DNA of 64,000 nucleotides. Source: Takakia lepidozioides. Its lineage: Eukaryota; Streptophyta; Takakiopsida; Takakiales; Takakiaceae. Of this stretch, positions 1-9,798 are shown piece after piece. Each line of letters begins with the position of its first letter. Positions within the stretch are counted from its first letter, which is position 1. The stretch covers positions 16,244,001 through 16,308,000 of the forward strand of contig CM060734.1 of assembly GCA_030704615.1 (NCBI GenBank). The letters run 5' to 3'. Made by a program: the position numbers and the translations under genes. The notes below the pieces were generated by a model that had not been told where the DNA came from, searched no databases, and was given only the letters and a program-made list of their open reading frames with translations.

Positions 1-2460
1 CTTCCGGCATTTGTTTCTGCCGTTAGAGCAACCTCAGAGTCCAGATCCACGTACGTGCCTCCGACTTATCACAATCTCCGCACAGGATTGCTAGAAGACG
101 CCATGACCGAGCTTACCCAAAAGGTCAACGATAGGACGGGCGAGTGCATCAGAAAATATGGAAGCACTATATGTGCCGATGGTTGGAGTTTTGTTACAAA
201 CAGACCGTTGTTCAATGTCATGCTCGTATGTCCAGCTGGGGAACAATTCTTGGGATCGGTCGCCACTAGCGGTGAGAATAAAGATGGAAGTTATCAATGC
301 CAACTATTGACGGAGTTCATCGAACAGGTCGGAAGTGATAGAATCGTGCAAATATGCACAGACAATGCCACTAGCATGAGAAACACTGCAGACATGTTGT
401 TGGCACGTTATCCCCATATGTACTATCAAGGTTGTGCTGCTCATATCTTTGACCTCCTTTTGGAAGATTGGGGAAAAGAACAATGGGTGAAATAACTTGT
501 CAAGCGAGCGAAGACTGTTGTGTCGTTCATCCGCACACACCACATCCCTTTGACAATATATAGGAGACACGAACCCAAATACAGCCTCCGCAATCCAGGC
601 GAAACTCGTTTTGTCACTAACTTCTTGATGGTGGATTGGTTGGTGACGGTGAAGAGCAGTCTGGAGCACACCATCATCGATCCTCAATGAGATGCGTACA
701 CACGGACATTGCGGGACTCCAGAAAAGCCAAGTCATCGGGCAAAAGTCGAAAAGTTCGAAATAACATTCATAGCGATGATTTCTGGAAGAAATGTGAAAA
801 CTTTGTTTATATGGTTGAGCCGGTGTTAATCGTCTTGCGGGAGTTTGATGGAAAGCAACCAGTAATGGGCAAGGCATGGTTACTAATGCAAAATTTTGAG
901 AAGCACGTCCAATCCTTGAGGCATCCTCCCTTCTCATTGGAATCTGAACTTGCGGATAGTGCTGAGGATGCATTTTACAACCGTCATTCAATGGTTTGAA
1001 CGGACTTGCATTCAATCCATTCTTGCTCGACAATACCATGCTCCGAGACGATGCTGATGCCAAGGCCGGCCTCGTGCGAGTGCTCATGCGACTGGCTCCG
1101 CCAAACCATGCAGAGAGAGCTATATCCGAGTACCAATGCTTCTCAGATCGCCGCGACCCTTTTGAGGACATGCCAGATCCAAAAGAGCTCAATATGCTGC
1201 CACATGAATGGTGGGATCTGATTGGAGCTGGAGTAAGAACATTGGCTCCCATTGCGAAGCGTATTCTTGCTCAAGTGTGCTCTGCCTCATCTTGCGAACG
1301 CAATTGGAGCAGTTACGCATTTGTTCACAACAAGATTCGCAACAAGTTGAATCCCCGCGAGGGTTGACAAATTGGTGTATGTGTATACCAATTGTCGACT
1401 GCTACGTGAGAGGGCAGCGGATGATGTTGCAGCATGGTATGAGAGGAATTTGCATTCCGAAGACTCTGCTTCTGAGGCTGATTCGATGAGTGACGATACT
1501 GAGTCTCAGAGGGAATCATCTGCCTCCGATAGTGAAGATGGATTCGATGATGCTCCTGAAAATGCGTATGACCCGTTTACATTCACAGATGAGGATGCTT
1601 ATATCCAATCGATCTTTGATGACCTTCTTGAAGAAGTGCGTATCGCAGATGAAGGTGAAGCTGCAATCGTATCATCCCCAGAACATGGTCCTCAAAATGA
1701 AGTTGGGGTCGACCCTCGCCCCCCACTACACGCTGAAGCCACCGGTAGTGCCCCAATGGAGCTTAGGGGTGATGTACTGCCAGGACCGATCGACGTACGC
1801 AACCCAGTTCATACAAACGATGGTGTCGAACCCATTGTACAGTCAACGGGACGGGATCATGCCTCACCGATACGACCAGCTCCACCACAATGCCAAAACC
1901 GATCCAGTTCCCCATCAACACAGCGGGCATTAAGGAGCAACAGGGTTGATCTGTTTTCCACACGCATGCATCATTCTGCTGCATTGGACCGGGCGGAAGT
2001 TGAAGCCTCGGATAATGACAACCTGCCACTACAATTCCACCTTAACCGACGTGTTGCGCAGCAGACCCGTGGTTCCTCACATGTCGGACCATCTAATGCC
2101 GATCCATCTCGGGCAGTCCCCCCTCCGGTACCTCCTTCGAGACCACCTTTGATTGCGTCCCAAGTCCATAAACGACAGAGAACAGTCCAACCTTTTGTAG
2201 GCGATCGGCCCACAAACAGGCCAGATACCGTGGATGGTATTCAAGACCGGAGCGGGAGTCAACCTCAGAGAGAACCAAATGTGGTTCGAGGTCGCTTGCA
2301 GATTCAAAGGCCTGGACATATGAGGTCGGACAGGGAGGACGATTCCAGAACTGATCATGGCAACGGTGGTGAAGTCGAGGGTGACCCGGATTTTCAACCC
2401 ATCGGAGCATTAGGATTAGGATCTTCTTCGTCCCGCCGTCGAAGCAGTAGAAAGAATTGA
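1..2460 (+). pseudogene. hAT-superfamily transposase remnant
   Basis: The frame is open from the window edge, so the N terminus lies outside. Residues from about 55 to 495 match the central hAT transposase region (DUF659 type): CADGW, then CTDNATSMRNTAD and GCAAHIFDLLL, which hold a catalytic-region Asp and the Cys/His motif. In-frame stops at 493-495 (TAA) and 688-690 (TGA) interrupt one frame. Reading then shifts near 997 and again near 1,360. The piece at 996-1,367 is the hAT C-terminal dimerisation domain (IAKRILAQVCSASSCERNWS). It continues as 1,372-2,460 (DKLVYVYTNCRLL), followed by a long Ser/Asp/Glu-rich, probably disordered tail. Two stops and two frameshifts mean it is dead. I did not identify terminal inverted repeats or a target duplication. 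hAT assignment is confident; the family within hAT is not resolved. Confidence 0.85.
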
Positions 2461-2586
2461 AGCAAAACAGCTGTAGGCATGCATCAGCACTTTTTAGTGG
2501 ACATGTTTATATTTCTGTATTGCAGTAATACCAATGTGATCATTGTTACTATGAGTATTTGTATTGCTGTTGTGTATATGTTGGAA

Positions 2587-2592
2587 AATAAA
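2587..2592 (+). terminator. possible polyadenylation signal
   Basis: An AATAAA hexamer lies about 125 bases after the last hAT codon in AT-rich DNA. The rest of 2,461-2,729 holds nothing I recognise. A hexamer alone is weak evidence. Confidence 0.2.
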
Positions 2593-2729
2593 AAATGTTG
2601 CCCATGTGTATACCAGCCAAAATGTGGCCAAAGGCCCCGTCACTTGCTCATGTTTGTGTTCGGTGATTTGCTTGTGGAATGAAGAACAATTGTGCCATGC
2701 TGCCAACTGTGCATTCATATTTATTTGAA

Positions 2730-3415
2730 TGGAGCGACCGCCAAGGTGGCGGTCGCTTCTACAAGGTCTGCCCTCCGCGTGGAGCGAGGAATGAGGGGGG
2801 GGGGGGGGGGCATATAAGCTCCCAGTCATTATTTTGGAAATGAAACGACCGCCGTTACTGGCGGTCGCTCCATTTCCAGCCAAAATTCAACAAAAGCGAC
2901 CGCCATTAGGGGCGGTCGTAGTTATTGTTGTTTTTTGTAATTGCAGCGACCGCCATTAGTGGCGGTCGCTTTTATTGAATTTTGGTTGGAAATGGAGCGA
3001 CCGCCATTTATGGCGGTCGCTTCTACGAAGTGTGCCCTGCGCATGAAGCGAAGAGTGAGGCGGGGGGAAGGGGGGCATATAAGCTCCGGGACATTCTCCC
3101 CTCACTTCGCTTGAAGTTCTTTTTTGTTTTTATAAATGTAGCGATCGCCATTACTGGCGGTCGTTTTTTTTTTTTTTTTTGGCAATTTGGAGCGACCGCC
3201 ATTTGTGGCGGTTCTACGAGGTCTGCCCTGCGCGTGGAGCGAGGAATGAGGCGGGGGGGCATATAAGCCCCAGTCATTCTCCCCTCACTTCCATTACTGG
3301 CAGTTTTTGTTTTTACAAAATGCAGCGACTGCCATTTCTGGCGGTCGCTGTAATGGTTATTTCTTAAGATGCAGCGACCGCCATTACTGGCGGTCGCTTT
3401 TATTTTACTTATTTT
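2730..3415. repeat. Irregular hairpin repeat array with TATA-like boxes
   Basis: Repeated inverted pairs of GCGACCGCC and GGCGGTCGC with 5-7 base loops occur near 2,732, 2,845, 2,899, 2,946, 2,997, 3,140, 3,191, 3,334 and 3,374. Three of them (near 2,745, 3,015 and 3,205) are followed by a longer shared block containing GTCTGCCCT or similar, a G-rich run, and CATATAAGC. The G run near 2,797 is about 18 Gs. CATATAAGC resembles a core-promoter TATA box, but promoter function is not shown. No protein-coding gene is visible. Confidence 0.8.
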
Positions 3416-3419
3416 GGAA

Positions 3420-4390
3420 ATGAAGCGACCGCCTATGTTGGCGGTCGCTTATTTATTTTAAATGTTTTGAAAATGAAGCGACCGCCTATCCCGGCGGTCA
3501 CTTATTTATTTTAAATGTTTTTTAAATGAAGCGACCGCCTATGTTGGCGGTTGCTTATTTATTTTAAAGTTTTTGAAAATGAAACGACCGCCTATGCTGG
3601 CGGTCGCTTATTTTTTTTTAATTTTTTAAAAAATGAAGCGAACGCCTATGTAAGCAGTCGCTTATTTATTTTAAATGTTTTGAAAATGAAGCGACCGCCT
3701 ATGTTGGCGGTCGCTTATTTATTTTAAAGTTTTTGAAAATGAAGCGACCGCCTATGGTGGCGGTCGCTTATTTTTTTAATTTTTTTTTAAATGAAGCGAA
3801 CGCCTCTGTAAGCAGTCGCTTATTTATTTTAAATGTTTTGAAAATGAAGTGACCGCCTATGCTGGCGGTCGTTTATTTATTTTAAATGTTTGAAGTTACC
3901 GCCTATGTTGGCGGTCGGTTTTTTTGTTTTTAAGTTTTTTTAATGAAGCGACCGCCTATGTTGGCAGTCGCTTATTTATTTTAAATGTTTTGAAAATGAA
4001 GCGACCGCCGATGTTGGCGGTCGCTTATTTATTTTAAATGTTTTGAAAATGAAGCGACCGCCCATGCTTGCCGTCGCTTATTTATTTTAAATTGTTTTTA
4101 AATGAAGAGACCGCCTATGTTCACGGTCGTTTTTTTTTTTTAAAGTTTCTGAAAATGAAGCGACTGCCTATGTTGGCGGTCGCTTATTTATTTTAAATGT
4201 TACCGCTATGTCGGCGGTCGCGTATTTTTTTTTAAGTTTTTGAAAATGAACCAACTGCCTATGTTGGCGGTCTCTTATTTATTTTAAAGTTTTGGAAAAT
4301 GAAGCGACTGCCTATGCTGGCGGTCGCTTATTTTTTTTAATTTTTTTTTTAAGGAAGCGACCGCCTATGTTGGCGGTCGGCTTTTTTGTT
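3420..4390. repeat. 53-bp hairpin satellite, about 18 units
   Basis: Unit starts (GAAGCGACCGCC) fall at 3,422, 3,475, 3,528, 3,581, 3,635, 3,688 and 3,741, a period of 53-54. Each unit is a 9-bp inverted repeat (GCGACCGCC ... GGCGGTCGC) around TATGTT-like loops, followed by about 26 bases of AT-rich spacer (TTATTTATTTTAAATG). Units diverge by point changes and small indels but keep the stem. Each could extrude a hairpin in single-stranded DNA or RNA. Confidence 0.9.
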
Positions 4391-4409
4391 TTTAAGTTTT
4401 TGAAAATTA

Positions 4410-5945
4410 AGCGATGGCTCAACGGATGGTTGGCCATCAAAATGATTTTGGTTCGCTTTGAGACTTGGCCACTATGTTCAATGTGCCATGTTAGAGGCCC
4501 CAAAGTAATATGAGATTAATCGAAATTTGTTCAATGGGCCAACGGATGGTTGCCCATCCAAATGATTTTCGTTCACTTTGAAACTTGGCCAGTGTGTTCA
4601 ATGTACCCTCTGATACGTCCTAGTGTAATACGAGATCAATCGAAAATCGTTCAATTGTCCAATGAGGCGTTCACTTGTCATCTGGTTTTTGTTCAATGCC
4701 TACAATGCGTGCACGGCTATTGCACCCATTGAACGGATGTGGTTGAAGCCCCTCTTTTGCCCGCATGTGCTTGAACATGTGTGCGACACATGTGCGGAGA
4801 CACAACAGACGAATAAATCATTTGTCTCCCCATCGACGCGCTCCCCCCTCAAGCCATTCCACAATTTAATTGAACTTAAATTTATTTTAAGCCAATAAAT
4901 AGGTTTGCACTGCCTTTCAGTGGGGGTTTCTGGCACGTATCGATTTTGTTTTTTACTCAATTTTGTTCTGCGGCTTCTAGCATCCCACGGCTACTCCCCC
5001 GCCAAAATTTGGACCAATCAAAAATGCCCCAAAAAAAAATGTTCTCTTCGCTCACTATTGGAGAACTCTCTATGAAGAGTGCACAAAGTAGAACACAAAT
5101 CAAGTTTGGAGTGCAAAACAGGGAAGAAACTATGGTTTTGGGTCCAAATGAATTTTGATCGCTCCCAAATTTGGCACGCACGTTGCATATGGCTACATTA
5201 CACGCCCCATTCAAAAACGGAATGAAAAACAAATCGTGAGCACGCGAAACACAGTCCAACAGGTCCCAAAGCAATAACAGCTCCAATAGAATACAATCAA
5301 CGGGTGAACGGATGGTTGCCCATCCAAATCATTTTTGTTAGCTTCCAAACTTTGCCAGCACGTTCCAGACACCCTCTCACAAGTCCCGGAATAATATCAG
5401 ATCAATCGAAATTCATTCGATGGCTCAATGGATGGTTGGCCATCGAAATGATTTTGGTTCGCTTTGAGACTTGGCCACTATGTTCAATGTGCCATGTAAG
5501 AAGCCCCAGAGTAATATGAGATTAATCGAAATTTGTTCAATGGGTCAACGGATGGTTGCCCATCCAAATGATTTTCGTTCGCTTTGAATCTTGGCCAGTG
5601 TGTTCAATGTACCCTCTGATACATCCCAGTGCAATACGAGATCAATCGAAAATCGTTCAATTGTCCAATGAGGCGTTTACTTGTCATCTGGTTTTTGTTC
5701 AATGCGAAGAAAAAAAATCCTGCAATGCGTGCACGGCTATTGCACCCATTGAACGGATGTGGTTGAAGCCCCTCTTTTGCCCGCATGTGCTTGAACATGT
5801 GTGCGACACATGTGCGGAGACACAACAGACGAATAAATCATTTGTCTCCCCATCGACGCGCTCCCCCCTCAAGCCATTCCACAATTTAATTGAACTTAAA
5901 TTTATTTTAAGCCAATAAATAGGTTTGCACTGCCTTTCAGTGGGG
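4410..5945. repeat. 119-bp satellite in a ~0.53-kb duplication
   Basis: The block 4,410-4,930 recurs at about 5,415-5,945, some 1,006 bp downstream, with few differences; the second copy has a 15-bp insertion near 5,705. The start of each block is made of about 119-bp units containing ACGGATGGTTGCCCATCC and CTTTGAGACTTGGCC. A further diverged unit starts near 5,295. The spacer 4,940-5,290 shows nothing I recognise. The short ORFs here are repeated together with the DNA and I do not call them genes. Confidence 0.8.
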
Positions 5946-6044
5946 GGTTCTAAGTTTGACTTCCAAACTTCTTCTTCACTTGACGGCCACTTTTATGACG
6001 TTAACCCGCGTCCACCTGTCACTGACCCAATACATTGTGTAACC

Positions 6045-6265
6045 CGCATGGGCTGTGTTGGGCTGTGACAGGTTGTGTCTAACTTTGGTGAACTGTGATA
6101 GGCTGTGTGACACTGTGATGGGCTGTGATAAGTTGTGTCACGCTATGATGGGCTGTGATAGGCTGTGTCACGCTGTGATGGGCTGTGTGCACTGTGATTG
6201 GCTGTGATAGGCCGTGTCACGCTATGATAGGTTGTGATAAGCTGTGTCACGCTGTGATGGGCTGT
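6045..6265 (+). repeat. GGCTGTGA minisatellite, array 1
   Basis: Degenerate tandem copies of GGCTGTGATG / GGCTGTGTCACGCTGTGA run through this stretch. The same motif recurs at 8,215-8,455, 20,540-21,830 and, on the other strand, 54,595-54,840. It is not coding. Confidence 0.8.
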
Positions 6266-6283
6266 GTCGTTTCATTTATAAAT

Positions 6284-6530
6284 AAATAAATTACGGGCGA
6301 CCGCCAATATGGACAGTCGCTTCATTTATAAATAAATAAATTACCGGCGACCGCCAATATGGGCGGTCGCTTCATTTATAAATAAATAAATTACCGGCGA
6401 CCGCCAATACTGGCGGTCGCTTAATTTAACAAAATATTAAATTACAAGCGACCGCCAATATGGGCGGTCGCTTTTATTTAAAATAATAAATTATATGCAA
6501 CTGCCAATATAGGCGGACTCATTTTTTTAG
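6284..6530. repeat. 50-bp hairpin satellite, inverted relative to the 3.4-4.4 kb array
   Basis: Three to four units of 50 bp (TTCATTTATAAATAAATAAA followed by a GCGACCGCC/GGCGGTCGC hairpin) start near 6,321, 6,371 and 6,421. The loop AATATG and the trailing TTC are the reverse complement of the TATGTT loop and leading GAA of the left array, so the two arrays face each other across about 1.9 kb. The following 6,531-6,736 holds no gene I can recognise. Confidence 0.85.
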
Positions 6531-6736
6531 AAGAATTAATAAATATTAATAATTGGCCACGTCTGTTTTACACCATGGCTGCCATGTCATTACAAAGGGT
6601 AGAAGTAAATCGTAAAAGTCAAATGTATAAAAAATTACATGGATAAACGTCCGGATTCGACGTGACGTGACGTGACGCACGTTGGACATGACGGCCGACG
6701 TGTCAGCGCCACGTCACGTCATGAATGATAACTAGG

Positions 6737-7700
6737 CCTTAGATCTCTCCCCTCGTGGCTGATCTTTTTCCTGTACCAAATCCCTTAATCTTTCTTGTAA
6801 AGAATAAGAAGGAGTGACATCCAACTCTGGTTCCTCCAGTATGGATGATGTACTCTTCGATCTTAATGGTGTGAGAGGTCCAGATGATTCTCCTATGTCT
6901 ATTCCTCTCTCCCAAAGATATGGATAATTAGCTTTCAAATAACTTTATCTTTTTGCTGAATATCTGTGAAGTCTAGCTTCTCTTTCATCACTCATGTCCC
7001 ATGTCTTTCATATCTTCAATGAGGCAATAACCAAAACTCTCTTATGTAGTATCTCTCGTATATGCCTGGGTTTCTTTCAAGCTTCAATGCACCCTTGGCT
7101 ATACTAGAAGTCTTTGTTACCATATAACCATATGGCAAGCACGTCTGAAAAGTTGTTCTTGGTGTCAGTTTGATCCACATGATATCCTTAGGAATCCAAT
7201 TCTTTACTAGTACCAACTCTTCATGCATATGAGTGTAAACATTCACTTTCCGTTCCTCCTTGCCTTCAAACTCCACTCGTTTAATGGATAGCAATGCTAT
7301 CACATAAACCAGCGTTGGTAACCAACTTGCTCTCCCTCTACAGGCCATTTGATAAATCTTTATCACTCCTTTCTCCAGACCCCACTTAGGATCTGCATCA
7401 TGCACTCTCTTAAGAATGTTTTCTTTGCAACCATCTGGCAATTCCAAAAATCTCTGAAAGAATTGCTTGGACAACCTTTCTTTCTCAGTTCCACAAGGAA
7501 TTTGATTCACATCAAATTCTCTAATTCTCCAACCACCATGATCCCACTAGATGCCTGTCACATCTGGTTGTTCTTGACCCAGTTCCCCAGTATGGTCGCC
7601 AAATGTCGAGCGACTTTTACTCACCCATCCCTTCGCTATCCGAGGTGGGAACTCCAAGATAGAAGAGTTAGATATCTCTAAGCACTCAGCCCGCTCAGAA
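6737..7700 (-). pseudogene. Gypsy family 3 N-terminal ORFs, truncated
   Basis: The 164-codon frame 7,016-7,510 and the frame 6,732-6,938 match the products of 55,351-56,046 and 56,067-57,110 almost residue for residue (shared NQIP.GTEKERLSKQFF and LKANYPYLWERGIDIGESS). The first product has no domain I recognise. The second is the start of a Gag-like protein. Both are incomplete here. Confidence 0.75.
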
Positions 7701-8214
7701 CAATCAGTCATGACCTACAGCTAGTGAATCATGGTTGTGCTTCTTGTTTGTATTTCTTCTTGCCTTCATGTTAGCAAATTACCTTACTGTGTATACTCAA
7801 GCATCAGATTGCTTCAGTATCTATCAAGTTCCATTCACTCATCTATTCATTCCACAGCTTCACTCAAGTCTCTCTACACAGTGTGATTGTATCGAATAAG
7901 TATGAGATTAAGATTTATCAGGTATCACGCCGAAGCAATGGTGTCTCTAATCTGCTCTACAGTATCACTACAGCTTTGCATATAACGAGCATCTACTGTT
8001 CATCTCTTCTCCTTCACCGTGCTCTCCACCTGTTCTCCTCCCGTGCATGTCCAAGAAGTGCTCCCTCTGAAGTGTCATCTATGATGCTTGCTCTGCCTAT
8101 TTTATCTACAAGCTGTTCTAACCGCCTAACTAACTAACTGTCACCTAAGAAGTAAACACGTTCCATCTGCAGATGTCCCACACAGTCGTTCCCTGCCAAT
8201 GATAACCGTTTCCT

Positions 8215-8455
8215 ATATACGATGTGACGGGCTGTGCCAAACTGTGTCGGGTTGTGACTATACCGAGCTGTGACTGGCTGTATGAAACTGTGTCAAGCTG
8301 TGATAGATTGTGACTAACTGTGATAGGCTGTGATTAACTGTGACAGACTTTGTAAGGCTGTATTGGGCTGTGTAAGGCTGTGTATGGCTGTGATAGACTA
8401 TGATAGGCTGTATACGACTGTGTAAGACTGTGGCCGAGTGTGTAAGCCTATCTAC
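8215..8455 (+). repeat. GGCTGTGA minisatellite, array 2 (inside inverted LTR)
   Basis: Tandem variants of GACTGGCTGTGTAAGGCTGTGA lie within the inverted LTR copy; the equivalent array in the plus-strand LTR is at 54,595-54,840. Being inside the LTR, it moves with the element. Confidence 0.75.
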
Positions 8456-8588
8456 CACCCCTAAAGCCTGTGCCTGTCACCCCTAAGGCCTCTGTTGATC
8501 TAAGTCTACCATCCGTACGTCTGCGCAAAAATTAAGGGTACCCCACAGAACCCATAAAAGTGTCTACGTCCCAGACAACCCTCTAACA

Positions 8589-9798
8589 GTCGCTTGGTGG
8601 AGGCAGTGATCGCCAAGACTTTCAAGGTAGGCAACTACTCTTGTGAGTTGTATCAGGAGACGGAACATTGCGTAAAGGGAGTCAGTTAATGTTCGTGAGC
8701 GGGATAATTTCCAGAACTAACGTGTAGTTGTTGGTGGACACAAGAGCGTCGCACTCCTTCATGACACCGGCAGCGGCACGGAAGTTGGGGCTCCCGACAA
8801 GTGATGTGGGGGCCTCTATTGAAGTGTGTTCTGCCAAAAGAGAACCACACTTGGCAACGAGGGTGCGTTCGATGCTCCTCTTCAGCTGGGGAGTTGGGAG
8901 GGGAGTGAGAACTTCACCATTGGGGAGATTGATGGAGTGGATCTCATTTTTGGGATGTCCTTTTTGAGCAAATCCGGAGCGGTCATAGATGGCCGCAAGA
9001 GAGTAGTCACGCTACCGTGTGGGAATGGTGGCAAAGTTTTACAAGTGTCGGAAACACCCAACCGAGTGGGAAGGCGAATAAACCTGCTGACAGCAAAGGA
9101 ATGCCACACGAGCCCCAATTTTTGCTTTACATAAGACAAGTGGAAGGAGAAGTCGATAGGGAGCCGAGCCCAGATTGGATCAAGGGGATCCTAGAGAAAT
9201 ACCAGGATGTGATGCCGGAGGATTTACTGAGCGGCTTGCCACTGCGAAGAGGAGTTGACCACAAGATAGAGGTGGTGTCGGGATCGGAGCCGCCTGCCAA
9301 GGCGCCCTACCGGTTGAGCCATAGAGAGTTGGTCGAGCTGAAGGCCCAACTCAAGGATCTAATGGCAAAGCGTACATCCGGCCGAGTAAGTCACCTTACG
9401 GAGCCCCGGTACTATTCGCAGATAAGAAGGATGGGACGCTGCGCCGACTACAGGGCTATGAATAAGGTGACTATAAAAAACCGGTACCCTTTGCCAAGGA
9501 TCGACGACCTCTTCGATCGGTTGGCAGGAGCAAAGTATTTCAGCCGGATCGATTTACGCTAAGGTTACCATCAGATCCGGATAGCGGAAGGAGATGAGGA
9601 AAAGACAGCATGCAGGACAAGGTATGGTTCGTACGAATTTTTGGTGATGCCTTTTGGGCTCACCAACGTGCCAGCAACCTTTAGCACCTTGATGAACTGC
9701 CTCTTTTAGGAGTGGTTGGATAACTTTGTGATCGTGTACATCGACGACATCTTGGTGTACTCAAAAACGAAAGAAGAGCACCTGGAGCATCTCAAAAG
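8589..9798 (+). pseudogene. Gypsy family 2 protease-RT fragment
   Basis: This corresponds to an internal slice of the element at 38,192-43,447, from the end of the nucleocapsid region (SRLVEAV equivalent) through the protease (LVDTRASHSFM, active-site Gly replaced by Arg) to mid-RT. RT is recognisable by [22 protein letters not shown] and VYIDDILVYS with the YIDD motif intact. Stops follow FSRIDLR (9,560-9,562) and occur near 9,707, and the protease is frame-shifted. Both ends are abrupt: 8,588/8,589 is the LTR edge of an inserted element, and at 9,798 the RT joins unrelated minus-strand exons. Confidence 0.85.

Larger units (their letters stand above)
6737..8588 (-). mobile_element. Inverted partial copy of gypsy family 3 (LTR, leader, first ORFs)
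   Basis: Read on the minus strand from 8,588, it starts TGTTAGAGGG and follows the same order as 54,468-56,330 on the plus strand: LTR with a tandem TGTGA array, leader, then the two first coding blocks. It stops abruptly at about 6,737 inside the second block. The LTR edge at 8,588 is exact, because 8,589 onward is gypsy family 2 coding sequence, so this copy appears to have inserted into that element. The pol part is missing. Confidence 0.8.

Noticed and set aside
3420-4390. CRISPR-like regular spacing of palindromic repeats
   Set aside because: Units are tandem with similar, not unique, spacers; the host is clearly eukaryotic and no cas genes exist.
4662-5918. ORFs of 78 and 120 codons duplicated at 4.7 and 5.6 kb
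   Set aside because: They are carried by the duplicated satellite block; a 15-bp insertion changes one, and neither has a recognisable domain.
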